This document shows, one piece after another, positions 15,150 through 22,941 of a stretch of DNA of 43,059 bases (within the stretch, counting starts at the first letter, position 1; each line of letters begins with the position of its first letter). A program made the translations under genes and the position numbers. Below the pieces are notes generated by a model. That model was not told the origin of the DNA and did no database searches. It worked only from the letters and a program-made list of their open reading frames with translations. Source of the DNA: Weizmannia acidilactici (lineage in GTDB: Bacteria > Bacillota > Bacilli > Bacillales > Bacillaceae_C); assembly GCF_008974225.1 (NCBI RefSeq), contig NZ_BKZR01000031.1, forward strand, positions 1 to 43,059, written 5' to 3'.

Positions 15150-15293
15150 GGTGCCCATATTCCCGGTTTAAAGGCTTTTTGGATTGCCCTTATCCAGGGA
15201 AGCAAGCAAAGTGCGGTAGCCAAAAGCGTACAAAAAGAGTGGCTGGACATCACTGATTTTTAAACGATGTCGAGAAAAACTTGACACATACTG
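15150..15293 (+). mobile_element. 3' end remnant of an insertion sequence
   Basis: Plus-strand frame 15150-15262 ends KAFWIALIQGSKQSAVAKSV and then QKEWLDITDF before TAA. Its last part and the following 30 bases match the tail at positions 1-58 (CGGTAGCC, then TTTAAAC and TGTCGAGAAAAACTTGACACATAC). It is read as the transposase C-terminus plus the right terminus of an element whose 5' part is gone, the palindromic repeat now abutting it. Confidence 0.5.
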
Positions 15294-15593
15294 AAAAAAT
15301 TTCTCCTTGCTATTTTGCCTGCATGCTGATAGGATAGAAGAGTATGATTTGGAAAGCGAATATTCAACGTCAAGAGTCTTTCCAAGCAGATAATTTTGAC
15401 CAAGGAAGTTAAGGCCATACGGACAGCCGGGTCAAATGCCGAATCGGCAACTTTTGGTTGCCTTATTGATTGAGTTGGAAGCTCAAATTTTATAAGTTGG
15501 TTACTTTACAACCGGTGCGTGTGCACATCAACTTGTGAAACGATCAATAAGAGTGGTAAAAGTAATTATTTGCTATATAGACTCTGATCCGAT
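15294..15593. other. Gene-free stretch with several small hairpins
   Basis: No open frame is supportable. Short stems occur in series: GCCGA/TCGGC (near 15438-15448), GGCAAC/GTTGCC (about 15446-15462) and TTGAG/CTCAA (about 15470-15486). They may be a decayed mobile segment or structured RNA; nothing here decides between them. Confidence 0.3.
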
Positions 15594-15622
15594 TTGAATA
15601 TTAAAAAGCTTTCTTCCATAAT
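15594..15622 (+). promoter_or_regulatory. Promoter of the carboxyspermidine operon
   Basis: TTGAAT (15594-15599) and CATAAT (15617-15622) are 17 bp apart. The start would fall near 15629, immediately before two tandem terminators. Confidence 0.55.
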
Positions 15623-15639
15623 GTCCCAGGACTTTTATG

Positions 15640-15682
15640 GCAGATGGATATCCGTTTATCCCGGATATTCGTATGCTTTTTT
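15640..15682 (+). terminator. First leader terminator / attenuator
   Basis: GCAGATGGATATCCG pairs 14 of 15 positions with CGGATATTCGTATGC around a 7-base loop and is followed by TTTTTT. It begins about 10 bases after the predicted transcription start. Confidence 0.75.
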
Positions 15683-15700
15683 AATATGATGATTTTTATG

Positions 15701-15745
15701 AAGCAAGTGTTGTGCGCGGGCCCGCGATCTGCACTTGCTTTTTTG
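15701..15745 (+). terminator. Second leader terminator / attenuator
   Basis: AAGCAAGTG (15701-15709) pairs with CACTTGCTT (15732-15740), enclosing a perfect 12 bp palindrome CGCGGGCCCGCG (15715-15726), and is followed by a T-run. It ends 57 bases before the ATG. Confidence 0.75.
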
Positions 15746-15801
15746 TTTGCCTTTTTCCGGCATGCCACAAGTTTAAAATCTATTTTGAAGGAGATAAGAG
15801 A

Positions 15802-17001
15802 ATGGGAAAAGCATTGATTATCGGTTGCGGCGGCGTGGCCTCGGTAGCTGCCTATAAATGTTGCCAAAACAGCGAAGTATTTGAAGAAATCTGCATTGCA
15901 AGCCGGACAAAATCGAAATGTGATGCGTTAAAAGTAAAACTGGACGGCGGCAAAACGAAAGTCACCACGGCGCAAGTGGATGCCAATCATGTGGAAGAGC
16001 TGATTGCTCTAATTGAAAAAGAAAAACCGGATGTTGTCATGAACTTGGCGTTGCCATACCAGGATTTAACCATCATGGAAGCTTGCCTCGCCACAAAAAC
16101 AAACTATCTCGATACAGCCAACTACGAACCCGAGGATACGGCAAAGTTTGAATACAAATGGCAGTGGGCTTACCGCGAACGCTTTAAAGAAGCCGGCATT
16201 ACCGCACTTTTGGGGAGCGGCTTTGACCCGGGCGTGACCGGCGTTTTTTCCGCCTATGCGTTGAAACACCATTTCGATGAAATTGAGTATATTGATATTT
16301 TGGACTGCAATGCCGGAGACCATGGCTACCCGTTCGCAACAAACTTCAATCCGGAAATCAACATCCGCGAAGTTTCTGCAAACGGCAGCTACTGGGAAAA
16401 CGGCAAGTGGGTCGAAACGAAGCCGATGGAAATCAAGCGCGTTTACAACTTCCCTGAAATCGGCGAGCGGGATATGTATTTGTTGCACCATGAAGAAATT
16501 GAATCCCTCGCGCTGAACATCCCGGGCATCAAGCGGATCCGTTTCTTCATGACATTCAGCGAGAGCTACCTGACGCACCTGAAATGCCTCGAAAATGTCG
16601 GCATGACTTCCATTGAACCGATTGAATTCGAAGGCAAACAAATCGTGCCGCTCCAGTTCTTAAAAGCTGTGCTGCCGGATCCCGCTTCACTCGGCCCGCG
16701 CACAAAAGGCAAAACGAATATCGGCTGCATCTTCCGCGGAAAAAAAGATGGCAAAGACAAAACATACTATTTGTACAATGTGTGCGACCACGAAGCCTGC
16801 TACAAAGAAGTGGGTTCGCAGGCGGTTTCTTATACGACCGGCGTTCCGGCAATGATCGGCGCAATGATGCTGATGACCGGCACATGGGATTACAAAGGCG
16901 TCTACAACATCGAAGAGTTTGATCCGGACCCGTTCATGGAAGCCCTGAACAAATGGGGCCTGCCGTGGAAAGAAAGCTTTGATCCGGAGCTTGTGGACTG
17001 A
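15802..17001 (+). CDS. Carboxynorspermidine/carboxyspermidine dehydrogenase
   Basis: This 399-residue protein of the saccharopine dehydrogenase superfamily is the CANSDH/CASDH type. It reductively condenses aspartate semialdehyde with a diamine (1,3-diaminopropane or putrescine) to carboxynorspermidine or carboxyspermidine using NADPH. The N-terminus is a Rossmann fold (ALIIGCGGVASV, residues 4-15); LGSGFDPGVTGVFSAYA near residue 137 and DILDCNAGDHGYPFATNF near 170 are family landmarks. GAAGGAGAT precedes the ATG at 15802, so the longer frame from 15712 is rejected. The stop overlaps the start of the decarboxylase by one base (TGATG), giving a tight operon. Lysine-pathway saccharopine dehydrogenase is a less likely alternative. 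Confidence 0.88.
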   Translation: MGKALIIGCGGVASVAAYKCCQNSEVFEEICIASRTKSKCDALKVKLDGGKTKVTTAQVDANHVEELIALIEKEKPDVVMNLALPYQDLTIMEACLATKTNYLDTANYEPEDTAKFEYKWQWAYRERFKEAGITALLGSGFDPGVTGVFSAYALKHHFDEIEYIDILDCNAGDHGYPFATNFNPEINIREVSANGSYWENGKWVETKPMEIKRVYNFPEIGERDMYLLHHEEIESLALNIPGIKRIRFFMTFSESYLTHLKCLENVGMTSIEPIEFEGKQIVPLQFLKAVLPDPASLGPRTKGKTNIGCIFRGKKDGKDKTYYLYNVCDHEACYKEVGSQAVSYTTGVPAMIGAMMLMTGTWDYKGVYNIEEFDPDPFMEALNKWGLPWKESFDPELVD

Positions 17002-18128
17002 TGAAGATCGAACAACTGCCAACCCCGTGCTATGTCATTGATGAAAAGAAACTTGAAAACAACCTGAAAATTTTAAATGGCGTCATGAAACGGACCGGAT
17101 GCAAAATTGTCTTGGCCCAGAAAGCTTTTTCGATGTATACGCTGTATCCGCTCATTGGGAAGTACTTAAGCGGCACAACGGCAAGTGGCCTGTATGAAGC
17201 CCGCCTCGGCTATGAGGAAATGGGTAAAGAAAACCATGTTTTTTCGGCTGCCTACCGTGATGATGAAATCGATGAAATTATCTCGATCTGTGACCATATT
17301 ATTTTTAATTCCTTCTCGCAGCTCGAGAAATTTAAGGATAAAGTGCTGAAAGCCGGCAAAAAGATCGGCCTGCGCATCAATCCGGAATGTTCCACCCAGG
17401 TCGGCCACGCCATTTATGACCCGTGTTCCCCGGGATCCCGCTTCGGCGTGACAAAAGAACATTTCCGTCCCGAATTGCTGGACGGCGTTTCCGGGCTGCA
17501 TTTCCACACCCTCTGCCAGCAAAACGCGGATGATTTGGAAACAACTTTGAATGCTGTTGAACAAAAGTTCGGCGAGTGGCTCCCGCAAATGGAATGGATC
17601 AATTTCGGCGGCGGCCACCATATTACAAGGGAAGATTACGATATCCCTTTGCTGGAAAAATGCATTCAACGGATGCAGGACCAATACGGCTTGGAAGTAT
17701 ATCTCGAACCTGGCGAAGCCGTTGCCTTGAATGCCGGCTATCTCGTCACGACAGTGCTCGATACGGTGAAAAACGGCATGGATATTGCCATTCTCGACAC
17801 ATCCGCTTCCTGCCATATGCCGGATGTGCTCGAAATGCCGTACCGCCCGCCGCTGTTCGGGTCCGGGGAACCAGGGGAAAAACCGTATACGTACCGTCTC
17901 GGCGGCCAGACCTGCCTCACCGGCGACACGATCGGGGATTATTCTTTCGACCGGCCGTTAAAAGAAGGCGACCGGCTTGTATTTGGCGACATGGCCATCT
18001 ATACGATGGTGAAAAACACGACATTTAACGGCATGCCGCTCCCGGCCATCGCCATCCGGGACCGGAACGGGGACTGCAAGGTCGTCCGCGAATTCGGGTA
18101 CGAAGATTTTAAAATGCGGTTGGCTTAA
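17001..18128 (+). CDS. nspC: Carboxynorspermidine/carboxyspermidine decarboxylase
   Basis: NspC removes the carboxyl group from carboxynorspermidine or carboxyspermidine to give norspermidine or spermidine. The 375-residue protein is a fold-type III PLP enzyme related to diaminopimelate decarboxylase. PLP lysine is K41 in IVLAQKAFS; HFHTLCQQ (about residue 162), the glycine loop INFGGGHHITRED (about 198), EPGEAVALNAG (about 236) and DTSASCHMPDVLEMPYRP (about 264) follow the family order. It overlaps the dehydrogenase stop by one base, so the pair is translationally coupled. This is the S-adenosylmethionine-independent polyamine route. Confidence 0.88.
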   Translation: MKIEQLPTPCYVIDEKKLENNLKILNGVMKRTGCKIVLAQKAFSMYTLYPLIGKYLSGTTASGLYEARLGYEEMGKENHVFSAAYRDDEIDEIISICDHIIFNSFSQLEKFKDKVLKAGKKIGLRINPECSTQVGHAIYDPCSPGSRFGVTKEHFRPELLDGVSGLHFHTLCQQNADDLETTLNAVEQKFGEWLPQMEWINFGGGHHITREDYDIPLLEKCIQRMQDQYGLEVYLEPGEAVALNAGYLVTTVLDTVKNGMDIAILDTSASCHMPDVLEMPYRPPLFGSGEPGEKPYTYRLGGQTCLTGDTIGDYSFDRPLKEGDRLVFGDMAIYTMVKNTTFNGMPLPAIAIRDRNGDCKVVREFGYEDFKMRLA

Positions 18129-18141
18129 TCCGTTAATAAGA

Positions 18142-18177
18142 GAATCGGGCTTCGGAATGAGGTCCGGTTCTTTTTTT
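18142..18177 (+). terminator. Terminator of the carboxyspermidine operon
   Basis: GAATCGGGC (18142-18150) pairs, with G-U pairs, with GTCCGGTTC (18162-18170) and is followed by seven T, 13 bases after the nspC stop. Confidence 0.75.
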
Positions 18178-18191
18178 AAATGAAAAATCAC

Positions 18192-18294
18192 GCAGGCCTG
18201 CTCCTTAAGAGCATCTTGCTTCCCAACTTAAGTAATCGTAATTATAATTATATTTGCAAGCTTCCATCATCGTCTCCTGGTTTTGCAGGCCTGC
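18192..18294. promoter_or_regulatory. Twin perfect palindromes, candidate operators
   Basis: GCAGGCCTGC occurs at 18192-18201 and again at 18285-18294, start to start 93 bp, about nine helical turns. The second copy lies just upstream of the TATAAT at 18298-18303. The arrangement looks like a repressor or activator site pair with DNA looping for the downstream operon. No known regulator is assigned. Confidence 0.5.
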
Positions 18295-18297
18295 CCA

Positions 18298-18369
18298 TAT
18301 AATATCACTTTCGAACAGCTATCTTCTTTAGTATTTTTACTATTTGAAGCCATTAGGTGTTCTTTTTTA
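18298..18369 (+). promoter_or_regulatory. Promoter -10 box and terminator-like leader of the DUF1611 operon
   Basis: TATAAT at 18298-18303 has no good -35, fitting activator dependence. Directly after the predicted start (about 18310) GAACA (18313-18317) can pair with TGTTC (18358-18362) over inner stems CTTC/GAAG and TAGTA/TACTA, followed by TTTTTTA. This resembles an intrinsic terminator inside the 5' leader, hence attenuation is possible. The hairpin has internal loops, so it is only suggestive. Confidence 0.45.
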
Positions 18370-18403
18370 TGTTGCCTGAATTTCAATATATGGAGGGATG
18401 GCA

Positions 18404-19480
18404 ATGAAAAAACGGGCAATTGTTTATTGCGAAAATCAATTTGGCACAACAGACGGAAAAACAGCGAACGGGCTGATCCGCGAACCCGGCAATTATATCA
18501 TTACCGCCGTCATTGACAGCAGCAAACAGGGGCAGGATGCCGGGCGATATCTCGACAACAAGTTTAACAGCATCCCGATTTGCAAAGACCTGGAAGATGC
18601 ACTTCTCCATTCAGGACAAACACCGGATGATTTCATTTTCGGCATTGCGCCGACAAACGCCTTTTTGAAACCGGAAGAAAGAGAAGTCATTATCGAGGCA
18701 ATGAAAGCCGGATTAAACATCATCAACCCGCTTCAGGAATTTTTGACGGATGATGAAGAAATGATGGCCTGCGCACGGGAATGCGGGGTAACCATCCGGG
18801 ACATCCGCAAACCGAGGCCGAAAAAAGAGTGGACCTTGTTTACGGGTGAAATATTAAACATCAATACGCCTGTTGTTGCGGTGCTGGGCACAGACGGCGC
18901 CTGCGGCAAGCGGACTACCGCGAAATTCCTTGAAAGGGGATTCAGAGAAAAAGGCTATAAACCGGCCTTTATTGCAACCGGCCAAACCGGCTTGATCCAG
19001 GGGGCCCAATACGGCTTCGCCATGGATGCTTTTCCGCTGCAGTTTTTGATTGGCGAGTTGGAGCGTGAAGTCCTAAGAGCCAATAAAAACGAGCATCCGG
19101 ACATCATCATTGTGGAAGGGCAGGGGGCGCTCAGCCACCCCGCATATGCGAGCTCGGTCGGCATTTTAAAAGGTGCAAGGCCGCAAGCTGTTATTTTGCA
19201 GCATGCCCCAAAAAGGAAAATTTTGTCAGATTTCCCGTTTGCTGAAGTGCCGAAAGTAGAAGATGAAATCAGCTTGATTGAACACTTTGGAAAAACAAAA
19301 GTCATCGGGATTACTCTGAACCATGAAAGCATGACAGACGGCGAACTGGAAGAGACGATCCGTGAATATGAAGAAACATACCATCTTCCTGTTTCCGATG
19401 TGTTAAAAACCGGCACGGATAAAATGATTGATGCCATTATCGATTTCTTCCCTTCCCTGAAGAAGGCAGTGGTTTCCTGA
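18404..19480 (+). CDS. DUF1611 P-loop protein (DgcN-like)
   Basis: The 358-residue protein has the two-part DUF1611 layout: an N-terminal Rossmann-like domain (residues 1-140) and a C-terminal P-loop domain with Walker A GTDGACGKRTT (162-172), ATGQTGLIQGAQYG (about 188-201) and a Walker B-like IIIVEGQGALSHP (about 229-241). Some DUF1611 members, as I recall, are described as D-glutamate N-acetyltransferases (DgcN); whether this one acylates or phosphorylates an amino acid is unknown. GGAGGG lies 6 bases before the ATG at 18404 and touches the earlier ATG at 18398, so I use 18404. Its stop overlaps the racemase start by one base, so the two products very likely work together. Confidence 0.8.
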   Translation: MKKRAIVYCENQFGTTDGKTANGLIREPGNYIITAVIDSSKQGQDAGRYLDNKFNSIPICKDLEDALLHSGQTPDDFIFGIAPTNAFLKPEEREVIIEAMKAGLNIINPLQEFLTDDEEMMACARECGVTIRDIRKPRPKKEWTLFTGEILNINTPVVAVLGTDGACGKRTTAKFLERGFREKGYKPAFIATGQTGLIQGAQYGFAMDAFPLQFLIGELEREVLRANKNEHPDIIIVEGQGALSHPAYASSVGILKGARPQAVILQHAPKRKILSDFPFAEVPKVEDEISLIEHFGKTKVIGITLNHESMTDGELEETIREYEETYHLPVSDVLKTGTDKMIDAIIDFFPSLKKAVVS

Positions 19481-20622
19481 TGGTGCTTTTGCCGCGGGTA
19501 GAAATCAATCTTGAAAAAATCAAACACAATGCAAAAACATTAAAAAAAATATACGGAAGGAAAGGAATCGATGTTACAGGCGTTGTAAAAGGGGTTGCTG
19601 CCGACTTGAAGATTGCCGCTGCTTTGGTGGAATGCGGCATTACGAGCCTGGCAGACTCAAAAATTGCCAATATCATAAAATTGAAAAGAGCCGGCATCAA
19701 AGCGGACCTGATCTTATTGCGCTCCCCCGGCATCAGTGAAGTGGAAAAAACCGTTCAATACGCAGACACCAGCATGAATACGGAACTCGATGTCATCCGG
19801 GCGTTGTCGGCAGAAGCGGCAAGGCAGAAGAAAAAGCACAAAATCATTTTAATGGTGGAAATGGGGGATTTGAGGGAAGGCATTTTATTAAAAGATGCCC
19901 CTGCCATGATCCACGAAGTGCTGAAATATCCCGATATCGAAATAGCAGGGATCGGCACAAACTTCGCCTGCTTTGGAGGCGTGCTGCCGACAGAACAAAA
20001 AATGAGGGAGTTTTCCCGCTTTGTGCGTGCCATGCAGGAGCTGTTTTCCCTCAAACTTCCTTATGTTTCCGGAGGCAATTCCGCCAACTACAACTGGGTG
20101 ATGAAAACGAAAGATGCCGGCGCCGTCAATAACATCCGGCTCGGGGAATCGATTTTACTGGGCCGGGAAACATCAGGTGGGCGTGCCATCCCGTCTTTAT
20201 ACCAGGATGCGTTTTGTTTCGTTGCAGAAGTCATTGAATCCAAAATCAAACCATCCGTGCCATACGGGATGATTGGAAAAAATGCGTTTGGGGAACGGGT
20301 TTCCTTCCAAGACAGGGGAAACAGGCGGAGGACGATTGTTGGGGCAGGGCGGCATGATGTGCTCGTGCCGGGCCTTACCCCTGTCCAACCGTTTGAAATC
20401 CTCGGATCCAGCAGCGACCATATCATCCTCGATACAAAAGATGCCATCCTTAAACCGGGGGATGAAGTAAGGTTTTACATGAACTACGGGGCAGTGCTGA
20501 CGGCCATGACTTCCCCGTATGTCCATAAAACTTATGTATATCCAGACGCCAAGACCCGCGAATGGTACAAGCAGCAGTTTATCCTTTCCCGTGTCGCTAA
20601 GCAGGAAAAAACGGGCGCATGA
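19480..20622 (+). CDS. Alanine/ornithine racemase family PLP enzyme
   Basis: This 380-residue protein is a fold-type III PLP enzyme of the alanine racemase superfamily, nearest to the ornithine-racemase (Orr) group. The PLP lysine is likely K37 in VTGVVKGVAAD. Other landmarks are MVEMGDLREGI (about residue 126), GIGTNFACFGG (about 157), PYVSGGNSANY (about 195) and RLGESILLGRE (about 220). The substrate could be ornithine, lysine, alanine or another amino acid; this cannot be read from sequence. The ATG overlaps the DUF1611 stop (TGATG). A convergent amino-acid importer lies directly downstream. The coding end is built into the terminator hairpin. Confidence 0.8.
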   Translation: MVLLPRVEINLEKIKHNAKTLKKIYGRKGIDVTGVVKGVAADLKIAAALVECGITSLADSKIANIIKLKRAGIKADLILLRSPGISEVEKTVQYADTSMNTELDVIRALSAEAARQKKKHKIILMVEMGDLREGILLKDAPAMIHEVLKYPDIEIAGIGTNFACFGGVLPTEQKMREFSRFVRAMQELFSLKLPYVSGGNSANYNWVMKTKDAGAVNNIRLGESILLGRETSGGRAIPSLYQDAFCFVAEVIESKIKPSVPYGMIGKNAFGERVSFQDRGNRRRTIVGAGRHDVLVPGLTPVQPFEILGSSSDHIILDTKDAILKPGDEVRFYMNYGAVLTAMTSPYVHKTYVYPDAKTREWYKQQFILSRVAKQEKTGA

Positions 20623-20640
20623 ATCATACGCCCGTTTTTT
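20605..20640. terminator. Bidirectional terminator between racemase gene and ABC importer operon
   Basis: AAAAAACGGGCG (20605-20616) and CGCCCGTTTTTT (20629-20640) form a perfect 12 bp stem that contains the racemase stop codon in its loop and ends one base before the importer gene stop. It works on both strands. Confidence 0.88.
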
Positions 20641-20641
20641 C

Positions 20642-21490
20642 TTATTTTGTGATAATAATATCTTCTGCTGTGATGTCGCTGCCGAAATACGGTTTCAAAT
20701 TCTCGTTGTAATCCTTTTTAAAGAAGCCATTATGGTTTAATTTCGTAATTTCCTTATTGACCCATTTCAGAAGCGATTGATTTCCTTTCTTCACCGCAGG
20801 GGCAATATACTGGTTCGGCCCAAGCGTTTTAATCCCGACCGTATAGTCCGGATGATTTTTCACCCAAGCATACAGATAAGAGTTATCATCCGCCAATGCC
20901 GCTGCCCGGCCATTTTTCAGCGCATTGAACTGCTCTGTTTTTGAATCATATTTTTGCAAAGAGATATCTTTATATTTGCTGGTAAAATAGTTTTCCGCCG
21001 TTGTCCCTTTGTTTACAATCAAAGATTTGCCTTTCAATTGGTTCACATTGGTAATCGGATTTTTCTTAGGCGAAACAACGCCAATCGAGACTTTCATGTA
21101 CGGATTGGCGAAGTCCACAACCTGCTTCCGTTCAGGCGTTACGGTGAAATTGGCCAATACAAGATCGACTTTGTTGGATTTCAATGCATCAACGCGGTTG
21201 TTGGCATTCACTTGCACAAATTTCACTTTCACGTTTAAATCTTTGGCAATTTGCCGGGCCAGTGCTACATCATAACCGGTCCGGTTCCCGTTTTTATCCA
21301 CCCATCCGTAAGGCGGAAGATCACCGAAAACGGCAATCTTAATCGTGCCGTTTTTCTTAATGGCGGATACACTGGACGGGTTGCTGCTTGATGAACTGCC
21401 TGAACTGTTGCCGCAGCCTGCAAGCGCCAATACCAATATCAGTACAAAAGATGAGATTAAACCTGATACCAATGAACGATGCTTTTTCAT
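20642..21490 (-). CDS. Polar amino-acid ABC transporter, substrate-binding lipoprotein
   Basis: The 282-residue protein has a lipoprotein signal peptide (basic MKKHRS, hydrophobic stretch, lipobox LALAGC with Cys at about 28), a serine-rich linker, and a family-3 periplasmic-binding domain. FGDLPPYGWVDKNGNRTGYDVALARQIAKDL and LVLANFTVTPERKQVVDFANPY-type segments place it with glutamate/aspartate/glutamine/cystine receptors. It would sit on the outer face of the membrane and deliver ligand to the two permeases. The ATG at 21490 is preceded by AGGAGGTAA; the longer frame to 21655 overlaps the ATPase gene. Last gene of a permease-permease-ATPase-receptor operon. Confidence 0.9.
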   Translation of the reverse strand: MKKHRSLVSGLISSFVLILVLALAGCGNSSGSSSSSNPSSVSAIKKNGTIKIAVFGDLPPYGWVDKNGNRTGYDVALARQIAKDLNVKVKFVQVNANNRVDALKSNKVDLVLANFTVTPERKQVVDFANPYMKVSIGVVSPKKNPITNVNQLKGKSLIVNKGTTAENYFTSKYKDISLQKYDSKTEQFNALKNGRAAALADDNSYLYAWVKNHPDYTVGIKTLGPNQYIAPAVKKGNQSLLKWVNKEITKLNHNGFFKKDYNENLKPYFGSDITAEDIIITK

Positions 21491-21521
21491 AATCTTACCT
21501 CCTAGCTGAGATACAAATATT

Positions 21522-22259
21522 CTAGAAATCCATGCTTTCCAGGAATTTTTTTGCCCGGTCTGTCTGCGGTCTGGCAAAAAATTGGCTGCCCGGTGTTTGC
21601 TCGAGAATTTTTCCGTCCTCAAGAAACAGGATTTTATCACCAATTTGCCGGGCAAAATTCATTTCATGCGTGACGACGATCATCGTCATATTTTCTTTGG
21701 CTAAACGTAGAATGATTTCGAGAACGCCGCGGACCATCTCCGGGTCAAGCGATGCGGTGACCTCATCAAAGAGCATCAGTCTCGGATTCAGTTCAAGCGC
21801 GCGGACAATCGCCACCCGCTGTTTCTGCCCGCCGGACAATTCGCGCGGATAAGCCTCTGCATACTGTTCCATCCCAACTTCTTTCAACAGGCTTAATGCC
21901 TGCCGAGCGGCTTCGTCTTTCTTCCGCTTTTGGACCTTCATCGGGCCAAGGAGGATATTTTCCATCACCGTCATATTCGGAAATAAATCATAGCTTTGGA
22001 AAACCATCCCGATCTGCTGCCGCAGCCGGCGCCAGTTTTTCTGCGACGACTGAACGGTTTCCCCGTTGAAAACAATCGATCCGGATTGAAATACTTCAAG
22101 CCCGTTTAAGCATCGGATCAATGTGCTTTTTCCCGACCCGGACGGACCCAAAAGGACGACGACGCTGCCTTCATCGACTTCAAAACTGATGTCCTCCAGC
22201 ACGCGTTTATTGCCGTAAGATTTCTGTAAATGTTCTACTTTCAGTAAAGGTTCAGCCAT
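21522..22259 (-). CDS. Polar amino-acid ABC transporter, ATP-binding protein
   Basis: The 245-residue ATPase powers the importer. It has Walker A GPSGSGKST (about 37-45), Q-loop, ABC signature LSGGQKQRV (about 140), Walker B RLMLFDEVTASLDPE (about 159) and switch His in VVTHEMNFA (about 198). The sequence is of the GlnQ/HisP class for polar amino acids. It overlaps the upstream permease gene by 8 bases, showing translational coupling, and is followed after 31 bases by the receptor gene. Confidence 0.92.
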   Translation of the reverse strand: MAEPLLKVEHLQKSYGNKRVLEDISFEVDEGSVVVLLGPSGSGKSTLIRCLNGLEVFQSGSIVFNGETVQSSQKNWRRLRQQIGMVFQSYDLFPNMTVMENILLGPMKVQKRKKDEAARQALSLLKEVGMEQYAEAYPRELSGGQKQRVAIVRALELNPRLMLFDEVTASLDPEMVRGVLEIILRLAKENMTMIVVTHEMNFARQIGDKILFLEDGKILEQTPGSQFFARPQTDRAKKFLESMDF

Positions 22260-22941
22260 TTGCTCCTACCTTGCCCCTCCTCTCTAATCGCCTTGCCAGA
22301 CGGGAAAGCGGATAGCATAAAATAAAATATAAAATAAAAATAAAACCGTAAACCCAGAAAGCGCCGTCCTGATAACGGTGGCTGTTGGCTTCAATAATCT
22401 GCTGCCCGACATTGATGACATCCACCACGCTGATCAACAGCAGCAGGGAGGTCGTTTTAATAATTCTGGTCATTAGATTAATGGTAGCCGGAATCATCAA
22501 GTGGACCGATTGCGGCAGAAGGATGTACCGGTAGAGCTGAAATGGATTTAAACCGATTGCTTTTCCGGCTTCAACTTGGTGCCGGGGAACGGAAATCAAC
22601 GCACCGCGGACGATATCGCTCATTTCAGCAGCCATCCATAAACTGAATACGAGTGTCCCGACCGTATCTGCCTTGAAATTAATGTTAAAGCTTTGCGGCA
22701 GAATATAATAAAACAAAAACAGCAGTACAATGGTCGGCACAATGCGGAAAAATTCCAAATACAGCCGCAGAATCATCCTCAGCAGCGGATTATGCAATGT
22801 CCGCAAGACCCCTAAAACAATGCCAAGCACACCGCCAAAGAGAATGGCCAAAAGGGCAATTTTAGCCGAGACATATAATCCGCCCAATAACCGTATAAAG
22901 TTGGCTCCTTCAAAGAAGATATTAATTCCCGAATGTCCCAT
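22252..22941 (-). CDS. Polar amino-acid ABC transporter, permease 2
   Basis: This 229-residue inner-membrane subunit has about five hydrophobic segments and the HisM/GlnP-type coupling loop EAGKAIGLNPFQLYRYILLPQS (about residue 140). The EFFRIVPTIVLLFLFYY segment (about residue 65) is the family's helix pattern. It overlaps both its neighbours, the first permease (20 bases) and the ATPase (8 bases). With permease 1 it forms the heterodimeric channel. Confidence 0.88.
   Translation of the reverse strand: MGHSGINIFFEGANFIRLLGGLYVSAKIALLAILFGGVLGIVLGVLRTLHNPLLRMILRLYLEFFRIVPTIVLLFLFYYILPQSFNINFKADTVGTLVFSLWMAAEMSDIVRGALISVPRHQVEAGKAIGLNPFQLYRYILLPQSVHLMIPATINLMTRIIKTTSLLLLISVVDVINVGQQIIEANSHRYQDGAFWVYGFIFILYFILCYPLSRLARRLERRGKVGANG

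Noticed and set aside
14963..15253. 96-codon minus-strand frame
   Set aside because: It is the reverse reading of the Bacillus palindromic repeat and the IS tail.
15641..15652. CAGATGGATATC shared between the polyamine leader and 23834-23845 near the ABC operon
   Set aside because: Dozens of shared 12-mers are expected by chance in a window of this size; the surrounding bases do not align.
15601..15867. 88-codon minus-strand frame over the polyamine leader
   Set aside because: It covers two terminator hairpins and the ribosome site of the opposite gene and resembles no protein.
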